NCBI GenBank assembly: GCA_017311185.1
Contig: JAESUZ010001514.1
Coordinates: 2,503,474-2,567,473, forward strand
DNA from: Proteles cristata cristata
Taxonomy: Eukaryota; Chordata; Mammalia; Carnivora; Hyaenidae
Length of the DNA stretch: 64,000 bases
Reading direction: 5' to 3'
The position numbers and the translations under genes were made by a program. Positions 21,066-32,224 of the stretch are shown here, piece after piece. The notes under the pieces are model-generated. The model saw nothing but the letters and a program-made list of their open reading frames with translations. It made no database searches and was not told the DNA's origin. Position 1 is the first letter of the stretch. Each line of letters starts with the position of its first letter.

Positions 21066-22130
21066 CCCAGGCGTGGTACTGTGCAGGGGGGTGGGACTCG
21101 TACATGTCTGAGACCAACAAAGGGTCTGCCCACACGGAACTTACACTCTAGGAGACATGGGCAGAGAACAAGTAACAAGAAGGGTGATGAAGAAGGGGTG
21201 TGACTTGTAGGCCCGCAAGCCTGGTCTGGATTAAGGGTGTAGGAAAAGCCCCAGGAAGAGATGGAATTTCGCCTGAGACTTACAGGATCCTAATTAATAC
21301 TTAACTAACACTCGTAGAGTGTCTATCCTAACAGACACCACCCTGAGGGCTTTACATATTTAACTCACTTAATACAACAGACCTGTGAAGCACAATACTA
21401 TTGTTGTCCCCATTTTAGAGATGAGGAAACTGAGCACAGAAAGGTTGACAAATAGGACCAAGGTCATATAGCTTATAAGCGGAAAGGCCAGCCTTCAAAC
21501 CCAGGCAGTCTGGCTGAGTCCACACTCTTATCAGGGGCTTAGGTAAAGGGAAGGTGGGGCGTATACCATTTAGGATAAGACGTGAGGCTGGACATCAAGG
21601 CAGGGAATTTATCCCAAGATCAATGGGAAGCATTGGTAATTTTAAGGAGGAAATGAGTACATCATTTCTGATGAGATTGCATCAGAGGGAGCAAAGTGGG
21701 AGGGAGGGAGAAAGCAATGAACAGGCTGTGAACTCGGACCACCGTAGGGACAATAGACTTGGACTAGGGCGGCAGTGGCAGTGGCGCAGAAGAAGAAACG
21801 GGGTTGTTCGGTTAAAACAAATCTGGAGCCAGAGCCAATGGGACTGGCTCATGAATAGGATGTGGGGACAAGGGGCTGGTGTCAGATTTCTGGACTGGAC
21901 ATGTGAGTTGGGGACACAGGAGGAAGAGGAGAAGATCTGGGTGGAAGATAATGAGTTCAGCCTCTGACTTGTGCAGTTGGATAAAGGGGACCTTCGGATA
22001 TCCAAGGGACATGTCAAGTGGGCAGTGGAGAGGCCACCTGGGGCTGAGAAGGGCGTCAGGGCCCAGGGGAGTTGGCAGCACAAAGAAAGTCCCTGAAGCT
22101 CTAGGAGGTGTGGGTGGGTCTTGAGGGGAA
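21066..22130 (-). mobile_element. L2 LINE fragment, split by a MIR
   Basis: On plus: 'aggcgtggtactgtgcagg', 'cggaacttacactctaggagacatgggcagagaacaag', and after the MIR 'aatgggaagcattgg', 'gggacaatagacttgg' and 'atatccaagggacatgtcaagtgggcagtgg', all reversed L2 text in order. Minus-strand frames at 21682-22224 are remnants of its decayed coding part or chance. Confidence 0.65.
21292..21540 (-). mobile_element. MIR fragment, near full length
   Basis: On plus: 'aacactcgtagagtgtctatcc', 'gctttacatatttaactcacttaata', 'ccccattttagagatgaggaaactgagc', 'caaggtcatatagcttataagcgg'. Appears inserted in the L2 fragment. Confidence 0.8.
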
Positions 22131-23100
22131 GGAGGAATGGGGCGTCTGGACAGCATTCCTCAGGACTTCCTGGGGTGTGGTTAGAAATGCAGGTCCTCAG
22201 ATTCACCCAGTCCCATGGAGGCAAATTTCATGGGTGGGCCTTGGGCCCTGCCTCCCCGGAGGCTTTCTGGGCGACAGTGAGGAGGGCCTTGAGACCAGCT
22301 TGGTGAACAGCGACTCTGAAGACTTGGGAAGCATAGGAAGAGGTAGCTCTCCATAATGGGGAGCTGCCCCAGCTCACCACTGCCCCCAAAATGCTTTGGA
22401 TCTGCAACTCCATTGATGAGACACCAGATGCCAGATCACAATCAGCTTGCTCAGGAGGACGGCTTGTGACCAGATCGGCCTCCCCTCCCCTCAGCCCTCC
22501 CACGGCATGGCTCTTATCACCTCCTCCACCTGCTTACAGCCTTCTTCTCCACCAGGTCCTCGAGATAATGTCGGATCCATGGAGCTTCTCCCAAGAGGTC
22601 ACCTATCACCTGCTCCTAACCCCACTCTCCAAATGGCTCATTCCTTCCTTCCTGCTTCCTCCCCCTTCTCCTCCTGCCCCCTGCCTCCTGCCCATGCAAC
22701 ACTCAGCTTTTCCTGAGCACATTCCATGTGACCTTTTCACAAGTTGTTCCTCGTGCTGAGCACATCCTTCTCCCCACCCCAGTCCTACTCATTCCTCCTG
22801 ACCCTGCTCCGAGGCTGCCTCCCCCAAAAGCTCCCTCATTCTAGTCCCCTCTTCCTATGGGCCATAGCGTTTGCCCTGGGCCTCCCTAGCAGGCAGTCAG
22901 CTTAGCCAGCCCCTGGACACAGGAGGGGCATGCAGATCCTCTCCAAACATGCTTGTACACCTGAGTGCAGACCCTTGTCTCTTTTAACCCTGGTTCTCCC
23001 TTACCAGGACAGGAGCGTGGTGCTGGGCACAGTGACGATAATCACAGGACCTCATGTGGACAGAAATGGTCTTCTAACATTTTTTAAAAACGTTTTTTAA
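22130..23100. other. Gene-free stretch
   Basis: Pyrimidine-rich, partly L2-like in plus orientation from about 22,440 to 23,040 ('ctttttctgagcacattccatgtgacc', 'cattcctcctgaccctgctccgaggctgcc'), too diverged for a firm call. Confidence 0.4.
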
Positions 23101-23105
23101 TGTTT

Positions 23106-23303
23106 GGGTCCCCCGGGGGCTCAGTCAGTTAAGTGTCTGACTCGGGCTCAGGTCATGATCTCATGGTTTATGAGGTCAGACCCCGTGCCGGGCTCTGTGC
23201 TGACAGCTCAGAGCCTGGAGCCTGCTTTGGATTCTGTCTCCCTCTCTCTCTGCTCCTTCCCCTCTTGTGCTCTCTCACTGTCTCTCAAAAATAAATAAAC
23301 ACA
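23106..23303 (+). mobile_element. Felid SINE, left member of a tandem pair
   Basis: Head 'gggtcccccgggggctcagtcagttaagtg' to tail 'aaaaataaataaacaca'. The next SINE begins three bases after its tail. Confidence 0.92.
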
Positions 23304-23305
23304 AT

Positions 23306-23536
23306 GGGGTGCCTGGGTGGCTCAGTCTGTTGAGTGTCTGACTTTGGCTCAGGTCATGATCTCACGGTTCGTGGGTTCGAGCTCCGCGTCTGGCTCTGTG
23401 CTGACAGCCACCTTAGATCCTGGAGCCTGTTTCAGAGTCTGTGACTCCCTCTCTCTCTGACCCTCCCCTGCTCACGCTGTCTCTCTCTCTCTCCTAGAAA
23501 TAAATAAAACATTAAAATAAATAAATAAATAAACAC
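23306..23536 (+). mobile_element. Felid SINE, right member of a tandem pair
   Basis: Head 'ggggtgcctgggtggctcagtctg', B box 'ggttcgagctc', tail with repeated 'aaataaataaataaacac', which repeats the end of the preceding SINE and marks insertion into that SINE's tail. Confidence 0.93.
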
Positions 23537-23544
23537 TGAAAAAA

Positions 23545-23774
23545 GTTTTTAATGTTTATTTTTTTTTGAGGGTGAGAGAGAGAGACCATGATGGGGGGTG
23601 GGGGGGAGAGGGGAGGGGGGAAAGCAGAGAGAGAGGGAGACACAGAATCTGAAGCAGGCTCCAGGCTCTGAGCTGTCAGCACAGAGCCCGATGCAGGGCT
23701 CCAACTCACAAACCCTGAGATCATTACCTGAGCCGAGGTCAGATGCTCAACCGACGGAGCCACCCGGGTGCCCT
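23545..23774 (-). mobile_element. Felid SINE, inverted relative to its neighbour
   Basis: Poly-T tail, G-rich insert at 23592-23620, head complement 'cgacggagccacccgggtgccc'. Lies eight bases from the plus-strand SINE, forming an inverted pair. Confidence 0.92.
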
Positions 23775-24227
23775 GGAAGTAGTCTAACCTGCCTAAGACT
23801 CAGAGCATATTCAAGGACTTTTAGATCATCGACCACAGGACTATAGATGATAAAGGATAAATTGCTGGTGGATGCTGATTTCCATGGCCAAAGTGGTGGC
23901 AGGGCTGGAGTCTATCTTTGAACGTGGCCTGCAATTTGGGCCTGTGACCACCAGTATTAGGCGCATTCCTGTCTGATGGTACTCTGTCCAAAGCTGTCAC
24001 TTGGGCACATCTAGGAGTCAGGAACCCAGTCCCATCCTGCAGCACCTCTTCTTGTTCAGGCCTTAACATCTTTCCCCTCTGGGACATGCGTGGGCTGGCT
24101 GGAAACCCCTGCCCCCAGAACAAAATTATTTTTTAGGGGAGTTGGGGTGAGTCTATCCTACTCTCATGTGTCAAACTTGGCTTTTCTACTTCTCTTGGCT
24201 CTGCCCTGGTTGCTCATATACTTTTTT

Positions 24228-24433
24228 CATTTAGTTTATTTATTTGTTTATTTTGAGAGAGAGAGAGAGAACAAGCAGGGGAGGGGCAGAGAGAGAAGGA
24301 GAGAGAGAATCCCAAGTAGCCTCTGAGCTTGTATTGAGTAGGGCATGGGGTTCGATCTCACAACCATGAGGTCATGACTAGAACCGAAATCAAGAGTTGG
24401 ATGCTCAACCAACTGAGCCACCCCGGTGCCCCC
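24228..24433 (-). mobile_element. Felid SINE with target-site duplication
   Basis: T-rich tail, 'aacaagcaggggaggggcagagag', 'caaccatgaggtcatgac', head complement 'aactgagccaccccggtgccccc'. TSDs GCTCATATACTTTTTT (24212-24227) and GCTCACATGCTTTTTG (from 24434). Confidence 0.92.
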
Positions 24434-24439
24434 GCTCAC

Positions 24440-25030
24440 ATGCTTTTTGAGCTTTGTTCCTACAATTAGTCTTCAGCCTCAGAAGGTTCACAGAAAACTA
24501 CAAATCTCCTGTTTTCCAAATCTGCCCCAGCCTCACCGCAGGTCCACAGAGTCAGGATCTGCAGGGGAGGGGCCTAGCTACTTACATCATTAGCAAACTC
24601 CTCAAGGCTCACTAATCAAATTCACCCCTCCCCTGCTCCACCCCTCCTGATTCAGAACGGTTCTTGGAGGCCCCAAAGCCCCCACCTAGAGCAGTCAGAT
24701 CTGAGCAGAGACTTAGTTCAGCTCTCTACAGACCCCCAGAAGTCATCCCATGTCTCTGGGCCTCATTGTCCCCATCTGTAGTCTTGCCTAACCTGCAGGG
24801 TCCTTGAGAGGGTGGAAAAGACACTGGGGATGGGAAACTGAGGCTCAGCGGGGAAGAAATCTGCACAAGGTCATCCACCTCCTCATCTGCCAGTTATGTG
24901 CCAGGCGCTGGGAATTCAGCTGGGAACAACTTGTTGGGGGAGATGACATTCTAGTAAACAATGAGACCAGTAAATGAACCAGATAATCACGATAAAGGAA
25001 ATAAAGGGGTTTTCAAGAGTCACGGCATAC
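24440..25030. other. Gene-free stretch upstream of the NDST1 island
   Basis: Unique DNA; a reversed MIR/L2 3'-end piece lies at about 24,830-24,990 ('aactgaggctcagcgg', 'gttatgtgccaggcgctgggaattcagc', 'gacattctagtaaacaatgag'). Confidence 0.5.
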
Positions 25031-25033
25031 GGT

Positions 25034-25057
25034 GGGGTGGGGTGGGGCGGGGTGGGG
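25034..25057 (+). promoter_or_regulatory. G-quadruplex-forming tract
   Basis: Five runs of four G separated by single T or C bases, ideal for a short-loop parallel quadruplex. It lies at the upstream edge of the NDST1 CpG island. Confidence 0.75.
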
Positions 25058-25059
25058 AA

Positions 25060-26480
25060 GGCCTGCCCAGGAGGGGTCACTCCAGCAGAGATGTGGTTGT
25101 CAGGGAGCTGTCCGGAGAGGCCCTGGACAGTTGTCCCAAGCCCACGGGCGGCAGAGCTGGGAGGCCCCCTCGGGCCGGCCAGGGCGCTCCCAGGGCCCCC
25201 GGAGGCCCGGCGGGCACAGGTCTTTGTCTCCCTAGTTTTCTCTGAAGCCTCTCCTACCCCCAGCGCTGTTCCCTCTTTGACCCCGAATAACTTGTTGGCT
25301 TCCCTCGGGCTTTGTTTCCCCGGGGTCACCGCCTCCAGGACGCCCGGCAGCCGCCCCGGGGCCCTCGCGGGTCCCGCATCTGACACCCCTTGCGGCCCCC
25401 GCCCCCTACCCGCTCGGAGACAGGGGTCAAAGGCAGCCCGCGTCACGTGGTCGCCGAGCAGCACCGAATCGGCCGGGAGAGCCGAGGGAGAATCCGGGTG
25501 GAAGCCGAGAAATCCAGCCCCGATAGCAGCTCCCGGTCCCGCCCCGGCCCCCGCCCCGGGGCGCTCGCCGCACGCCCGTCGGCCGCTGGGGCCTCCGGAG
25601 CCGATCTCGGGCCGGCACCCACGCTCCATCACGGGATCGAACCCCGCTCCCACGGCCGCGACTCGGGGAGGTAGGCGCCGCGGCGGGCGCGGGGAAGGGG
25701 AGACGGGCTGGGGGCCCTGGGCGCGCGGGCTCGCCCCTCTGTGCTCCGCCGGCCTGCGGGGCGCGGGCTAGGGCGCCCCAATTTCCAGCCTCCGGGGAGA
25801 CCCCCACCTCCCCGCCGCGGGACCGCGGGGTTGGGGGTGGGGACGGCGAGCTGCCCCAGCGCGGTGCCGGGGGCCGGGACTGGGGGCTGGGCACCGGGCG
25901 GGCGGGGAGGGGGAGGGGACAGCGGGCGGGAGGCGGAGCGGGCGGCGGCGGCTGCGGCGTGGAGCGGGGGTGGGAGCGGCGGGAGGCGGCCGGCGAGGGG
26001 TTAACCCCGGCCGGGGCCAGAGCCCGGCGGCGCCCGCACGGCCGCGGGGGGGGATCCCAGGCGTCCCGCGGCTCGCCGGGAGCGCCTCCTCCCCCGGGGG
26101 GCGCCCCAGCCGTGGCAGGTAAGGGGCTGGGAGGGCCGGGGCCAGCCAGTCGCCTGTCGCCGGGCCGGCGGGGCCCGAGCCGGGCGTGCAGGCCGCGCGG
26201 GGCCCAAGCGGCCGCCGGCGCAAGTTTAGTGCGGGCGGGCGCCGGGCGGGCGAGCCGCGTCTGCCGGGCCCTGCGCACGGGGGTGGGAGGACAAAGGGGT
26301 GGGGGGCCGCGCTGGGGCTGGGGGCAGGCCGGGATGCGGGCGAGGGCAGCGCGGCAGCTGTAGGTCACGGATAATGTCACTCACGAGGAATGCCCCCTCC
26401 CCCTCCCCTACTCCCGAACAGGGGAAACTTTTGTCTGGCGAGGGAGGGGGTTAGAGGCCGGGTCCCCGCTTGGGGCAGGG
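25060..26480 (+). promoter_or_regulatory. NDST1: NDST1 CpG-island promoter
   Basis: About 1.4 kb of dense CpG and G+C DNA. Contains an E-box/USF-type site GTCACGTGG (25442-25450), clustered CCCGCCCC GC boxes (about 25,538-25,562), many GCGGCGG runs, and no TATA box. Typical of a broadly expressed gene. It is the only large CpG island upstream of the NDST1 coding exons in the window. The exact start sites cannot be read from sequence. Long frames through it, up to 317 codons on minus, are caused by high GC content. Confidence 0.8.
25940..26118 (+). other. NDST1: NDST1 exon 1 (non-coding), 5' boundary approximate
   Basis: Ends at GGCAG|GTAAGG (donor GT at 26119-26120), a consensus-perfect donor inside the CpG island and the best in the region. 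There is no ATG between about 25,940 and 26,118, so it is untranslated leader. A second, weaker donor GGGAG|GTAGGC (GT at 25671-25672) could serve an alternative first exon. The leader contains a 12-base palindrome GGGGTTAACCCC (25997-26008). Exon 1 joins the acceptor before 55984 by inference. Confidence 0.55.
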
Positions 26481-27022
26481 TGAGGCGGCCGGACCGGTTT
26501 TCTCGGGGCTGCGAGCGGCCTGGTCTCTAACTCTCTTCCTCTCTCAGGTTCTCAGAGTGAGGAGCGTCCGCTTTGAACGCTGCTCTTTAACACCCTGGGA
26601 CGGGGTGGGGAGGGGGCACTGGGACAGGACGGGAATCTGGGAACTGGCCTCCCGGCTCTTCCCTGGATTGAGCACAGGGGTCAGCCAGGAGCCATGCCAG
26701 GCCCTGGGGACTCAGGACCCCACCCCTGTCTAGGCCCCCCCGCGCTGTACTGCCCCCTCAGCCCCCAGTCATTCAGAATGGCCTCAGGCAGTACTGCCCC
26801 TGGTCTTGAGGTGCAGACTGACCTGGGTGTCTGTCACTTCCCAACTCTGTGACCTTGGGCCGGTTCCTTCCCTTCCCTTCCCCTCAGTTTCCTCACCTGT
26901 AAAATGGGGTAGAATATGATGAAATGAAAACCTGTGGTACCTCCGTAAACTGTGGCATGTTTATATTCAACAAGTATTTATTGCATGTTTACTATGTGCC
27001 AGGCACTGGGCTAATTGTTTTG

Positions 27023-27245
27023 CTTTGTTTTTAAATGTTTGTTTATTTTTGAGACAGAGACAGACTAGGAGCAGGAGAGGGGCAGAGAGAGAGAGAGAGA
27101 GAGAGAGAGACGCAGAATCCCACGCAGGCTCCAGGTTCTGAGCTGTCAGCACAGAGCCTGAAGTGCGACTTGAACCCATGTACAGGGAGATCATGACCTG
27201 AGCCGAGGTGGGACACTTAACTGACTGAGCCACCCAGGTGCCCCC
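27023..27245 (-). mobile_element. Felid SINE with target-site duplication
   Basis: Poly-T tail, (GA)n run, head complement 'gactgagccacccaggtgccccc'. TSDs GGGCTAATTGTTTT at 27008-27021 and 27246-27259, identical. It splits an MIR/L2-type tail ('gcatgtttactatgtgccaggcactgggctaattgtttt'). Confidence 0.93.
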
Positions 27246-27254
27246 GGGCTAATT

Positions 27255-27420
27255 GTTTTACATACATTATTTTATTTAGATCTCCCATTTTACTATTAAC
27301 CACATTTCACAGAGGGGGAAACTGAGGCACAGGATGGTAAAGGTGACACAGGTGAGAAGTGGTAGAACTTGGATTTACTTTCCTCCCCTAGCCCGAGTCT
27401 CAGCTACAGGTCTCTGAGGT
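27255..27420 (-). mobile_element. MIR fragment
   Basis: On plus: 'cattattttatttagatctcccattttactattaaccacatttcacagagggggaaactgaggcacagg'. Its left part lies before the SINE. Confidence 0.7.
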
Positions 27421-27807
27421 CCTGCTGTGACTGAGCTCATGGTGTCGTTTTCAGTTGAAATTATGAGGACACTTGTCCCCTTTCCCCACTACCCTTACCC
27501 CCAGGCGATGCTCCTTCTGCCCCGTGCTGTTGCAGGGTGAGATCTTGTGCCCTGGCTCTTGTTACTGTGGGCAGCTGGGGCAGGAGGGATGTCCAGTGGC
27601 GCCCGGGCCTGGGGCTCCACGGTGGTCTGACTTCTGTTGCTGGCTGGGTCCCTGGCAGGAAAGCTTTCCCGGTGCGGGTGGTGCAGGGAGGAGCTGGTCT
27701 CCCTGGCTCTAGCTAGGGACAGCTGGTGGCTTTGTCAACAGGCCTGTCCCCGGCACCCAGGGGAAGGCAGAACCTTTCATCTCCATTCAGACCAGGTCAC
27801 TTTTAGA

Positions 27808-27821
27808 TCAGCAGGGGGCAG
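27808..27821 (+). promoter_or_regulatory. CTCF-like motif
   Basis: TCAGCAGGGGGCAG fits the CTCF core with one mismatch, in forward orientation, 1.7 kb inside NDST1 intron 1. Confidence 0.4.
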
Positions 27822-29049
27822 AGGTAGGACCAAGAAGTGGAGCTCTTGGGGCGATGAGAGCCAGAGGCCAAGGGATTTATATCGCGGGTGTCCACTTGTG
27901 TGACTCATCAGCAGGGCCTGTATTGCTAAACCAGTGGCCTGCCCTAGGTGCTCCAGCCCCAAAGGTCCCCGGGGACAGTGATGGGGGGTGGACTTTGAGC
28001 CAGTGTCAGGATTACAGAATCCTGATGGAAAATGCATGTGTGTATGGCGTTTCTGAGCCTAGGGCACAGAGAAGGCCCTCAGTAAACACTCTGAGTGAGT
28101 ATGTGTGGTGCCCCAGACTTCCACCGGCTTCAGTGCTCTGTGGTGGCCCAATCTCTTGGTGAGGGCACCATCTCATGACTGCTGATCAGGCTCTGTTAGG
28201 GGGCCTTGAGTAATTTCTTTAAAAATGGAAAACAAATTGCTGGTTAATAAATGACTTCTTATAACAATGGAGTGGGGGTAGGGAACGAAGGTTTTTGGGA
28301 GATGAAAGTTTGCTCATTACCGTCCTAGCTGATCCCAGGGCCACGCCAGCACTGCATCTGGGATTTGCAGGGAGTGTAGGTTTTTGTTAGGCTCCACGAA
28401 CAGGGAGCCCTCCTGGGCTGACAGATCATTGATAGCCTCTAGGAACAAGAGTGGAAATTGCACTACTGGTTAGACTTCCAGGGGACGCAGAAATGCGGGG
28501 CAATGAGTAGAGGGGCTGGATGGGTGAAAGGAGCCCTGAGGGATGGGGATGACCCTTTGGCATGTGGCCATGCTATCCTTGTCATCGTGATCAGAGCAGG
28601 AAGAGAGGCCTCTGGGAGAATCAACAGGTGAAGGCAAGGAGCCAGCAAGCAAGAAAAGATGGATAGTGAGCCTCCCGTCAATAAGGGGCATGCAAGAAAC
28701 AGTTTTAAATCACAAGTTGAGGATGTGGTCGAGTTTGAAATCATAAGCTGAAGGTTGGCCCAGGAGCCAACTGAGAAACTCTGCATCTAAGACACATAGA
28801 AATGGACTCTGGTCTCAGCAGCTCCCAGCTTTCTCTGCCTTGGGCTTTGGGCCTGGTTGACCCATCTTCCATACTTTGGGACCAAAGCCAGGCCTGCAAG
28901 TCCCTAGAGATTGGGCAGACTTCTCCTGGCTTGGAATCTAGTTTTGGGTATGGCTTGAAATAATCTGGACTGTTTGGAGGACTTGGACATACTTTAAGAG
29001 AAATGGAACATTAGGGTAATTCGTTAAACATGTATGGAAACTGTCTGCG

Positions 29050-29395
29050 GAGCAGGGTGATGGGGAAACGAAATGGGGTGAAGTACCACTCGTTTCCAGG
29101 CAGAGAGGCTGCTGGTCTGATGGGGGAGGGAGGACGAGGATCGGTGACGGTGAAGAGGCAGGACGTGGTCAGTGATAGATGGGCTTTGGAAGGTCAGTAG
29201 AGGGAAAATGCTCTTCTGGTTGTTAATGTTAGCAGGGCTTCCTGGGGGAGGAAGTGTTTGTGAGGATGCAGGCTGTGGGAAGGGGGGCAGTGGAAGGCAA
29301 GGCTGGGTTGTGGGGAGTTTGTGGCATCCTGCTCAGGAGTCTGGATTTTATTCTGTAGCCGGTGGAGAGGACAGAGGGTTGTAAGCAGCTCGTTG
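29050..29395 (-). mobile_element. L2 fragment
   Basis: On plus: 'gcttcctgggggaggaagtg', 'ggcagtggaaggcaaggc', 'gtctggattttattctg' follow the order of reversed L2 3' text. Confidence 0.45.
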
Positions 29396-30537
29396 AGTCG
29401 ATGCCTGTTCCCGTGTCTCGTGCCAGGCTCCTTACAGACGCTCCATTGACATCTCACAATGTCCCTGCGAAGTAGCCGCTGCTGCTGGCAACACCCACCC
29501 CTGCCCCATTTTCAGATGGGGAAATGGAGGCTCAGAGGGGTTGAGTCACTTACGGAGCTGCACTGGAACGCGTGCCGGAACTGTTTTTATCCTAGTGTGC
29601 TGTTCCCCTCGGAGGTCATTTGGCCCAAGATGGTGGCAGGACTAGTTGGGTTGAGACCAGCTCAGAGATGGTGCTAATCGTGGCCCCGCCGAGAGCCCAC
29701 CAGAGTCTGACTCAGGCCGTGGGACTGAGAAACGGAGGAGGAGGAGGCTGAAGGACTTTGTAGCTGCTTTGGGGATCGGGTCATTGCAGGTGACCTGAGG
29801 TTTGGGGAAGGACCGTTAAGTGACAGTGTCACTGCTTTCAACCCCCGGCAGGGCTCTCTGTAGGCAGAGGGCGTAGTCTCGTCCTGTGCCTCCTGAGGGA
29901 GGAGACAGCAGCAAGAGCCACAGGAGGCTAAGGGGAACGGGATTCCCGGGGAGAGGCGAGGTCCCATTGCTAGAGGTGTGCAGTGAGACCGGAGAGCGGG
30001 AGGGGACGCAGGAGGCGTGTCATCGGAGGGTCACGCCTGGGTGACCTCTTTCAGTTCCCTTTCCTTCCGAGAATCTCAGTAGCTGGGGCGGGGGGTACTT
30101 GGCCCAACTCCACCCCTCCCCGTTTTTCTCATAGCTCTTCAGAGCTGCCCCTTCCTGTGCTTCTTGGGAAGTTCCCCATCCTGGCCTGGCCTGCAGTGCT
30201 CTGCCTGGGAAGGCCTTCCCCCTATGGAACACACTCAGCACCGGTGACCTTCCGGGGGCCCCTCGGGATATCTGGACCAGCTGCCAGAGCCAGAGCTACC
30301 AGGACTGTGGTTTCACAGAGGACTGGAACCTTCTGCCTCTGTTTCCCCAACTGTGAAATGGGTTCCATCTCTCTTTCCTCAGATGTGTGGAAAGCAAGCT
30401 GAATCATGAGTCAGCCTGAATCAGTAGGAGTTGAAAGGAAGGGTTTGAAAGTGAGGAGGGGGGCGGGGGGTGGGGTAGAGGCAGGGCTTTCCCCCTCCTT
30501 CCCTTCAGTAATGGTTAATGCAGGGTCTCCTGGTCTT

Positions 30538-30764
30538 TTTAAAACTTTTTTATGTTTCTATTTATTTCTGAGAGAGAGAGAGAGACAGCATGAACAGGGG
30601 AGGGTCAGAGAGAGAGAGACACACACACACACAGAATCCGAAGCAGGCTCCAGGCTCTGAGCTGTCAGCATGGAGCCCGACGCAGGGCTCAAACCAACGA
30701 ATCGTGAGATCATGACCTGAGCGGAAGTCGGACACTTAACCAACTGAGCCACCCAGGCGCCCCT
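30538..30764 (-). mobile_element. Felid SINE with perfect 15-bp target-site duplication
   Basis: Poly-T tail, (AC)n insert, B-box complement 'gggctcaaacc', head complement 'aactgagccacccaggcgcccc'. TSDs GGGTCTCCTGGTCTT at 30523-30537 and 30765-30779 are identical, suggesting a fairly young insertion. Confidence 0.95.
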
Positions 30765-31514
30765 GGGTCTCCTGGTCTTAAAAGGTCACCAGCAGAGGTG
30801 CTTTCTCCTGTCTGTGGGGCTGCTAGGAAGTTCTGCCCATCAGCCTCAGCTCCGAGGTTTGGAGCTTGATGGAAAGTGTGGAGGTGAATGTCCAGAACTG
30901 TGTGGCCTCTGGGGTAGGGACAGTCTGCTACCAAAGGAGTCACAGAGGGGGCCAAATCCCTTCTCCAGGCAGAGGAGAGTTTACATTAAGTCCCCTCCTA
31001 GCCCTTTTTATTCCTATCTGTCCTATTTCTTGATTCTGATTGCGCTAATCTAATTTAAAAACATGCATTGTAAATGAGCATTTGTTTATTTTGAGGGAAA
31101 GGTATGGGAGGTAGCCCACTGTGTGCCCTCTGCCCCATCTCCCATTCTCCCCCAGGCCTCAAGCAGAACCTGCCTGTTTTCCCTCGCCGTGTGTGCCTGC
31201 CCCTTCCTCCCTGCCCATCTCTGCTCATGGTGAGGGTGCCACACCCCAGTCACTTCCCCTCACCCCCCAGTAGTCTCCCACTGAGACCCAACGCCAGTGT
31301 CCTCTCCTCCATACAGTCATTCCTAATGGCACAGAGCTGACATTGTCTGCTCCCTGCTTTTACGGGGAAGAGCCTACTATGTGGCCCTCTCCTGGGGCCC
31401 TTCACACACCTGGCTTTGAAGTCTGGTTTCTTAGGGAAAGGTCTCGTTTCTTCTAGGCTCCAGGCTTTGAAGACAGAGGCTGTGTGTGGCTCATTTCACC
31501 AGTGGGCGACATTG

Positions 31515-31720
31515 CAGAGTGGAGTCAAAAGTCATGGGTTCAATTCCCAGCTCTGTCATCATTAGCTGTGGGATCTAGAGAAAATTACCTAAACCTTAAA
31601 TCCCTCTAGCGATCAACCAATGAGGATAGTAATAGTCCTGTTTTGCTAGGAGATCAGTGCTTTACCCAGAGTAAGAGCCCAGTAAGTAGCTCTTCAAAGA
31701 TAACAATGGTTATTATTGTT
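31515..31720 (+). mobile_element. MIR fragment
   Basis: 'agagtggagtcaaaagtcatgggttcaattcccagctctgtcatcatt' through 'agagtaagagcccagtaagtagctc' in MIR order. Confidence 0.75.
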
Positions 31721-32224
31721 TATACCTAGGGGGTAGTCTGTTCTTTCAGAGATGGAAGGAAGAATCCTTGGGGTTTGAGTTCCTGAACTATCCATCTAAT
31801 GGCCTGAGAAGGTTTATTTGGAAGAGGAAACTGAGGCCCGGAGAGACAGGGTAATTTGCATGGGGTGTGGGAGCCGCCAGTCTTATCCAGGCCTGACAGG
31901 ACTTCTTCTGTCGCACCTGTTTTTCCTCTTCTGTCTTTTTCATCAAGGTTAAGGTGCTCAAGTTCTGTAAGGCCCAGTGCTCTCCCTGGTAGCCATGTTG
32001 AATAGTATCTAAAACTTATGCCAGATAAGGTGGCCTGGCAGTTCCCGTGGCTGTCCTTGAGATGAGAGCCCCGTACCCCAGACTGTGCATGCTGTGGGCT
32101 GGAGCCTCCAGAGACCTCCCACCCAGCCTCCCTGTGCCCTGGGAAGGGGGAGCAGGATGATGGCCCGGAGAGGTGGCCTGGTGTAGATCTTGGGGCAGGT
32201 GACTGGGACACAGACAGGGCAGAG

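Larger units (their letters stand above)
1109..25030. other. Intergenic region between RPS14 and NDST1
   Basis: About 24 kb with no exon that I can support. It consists of felid SINEs, L2, MIR, L1M-like and DNA-transposon remnants and simple repeats listed separately, with unique DNA between them. Open frames of 60-218 codons occur on both strands but overlap one another, often run through SINEs, and show no homology. Confidence 0.7.
26490..30520. other. Intron 1, first 4 kb: mostly unique DNA
   Basis: A strong acceptor-like site 'ctcttcctctctcag' ends at 26547 without a clear downstream donor. Repeats: a MIR-like piece at 26,815-26,945, the SINE below, a reversed MIR at 27,255-27,420 and L2 at 29,050-29,395. 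A CTCF-like site lies at 27,808. Confidence 0.45.

Noticed and set aside
24974..25771. 265-codon plus-strand frame upstream of NDST1 exon 1
   Set aside because: Same GC-driven effect; crosses the G-quadruplex tract and the likely promoter, with no homology.
25427..26380. 317-codon minus-strand open frame in the NDST1 CpG island
   Set aside because: High GC content removes stop codons in several frames at once; opposite-strand frames (24974-25771, 25959-26363) are similarly long. Composition is Pro/Arg/Ala-rich with no domain.
26533..26547. Strong splice-acceptor-like site just after the NDST1 island
   Set aside because: No matching downstream donor or conserved exon content; pyrimidine tracts of this kind are common here.
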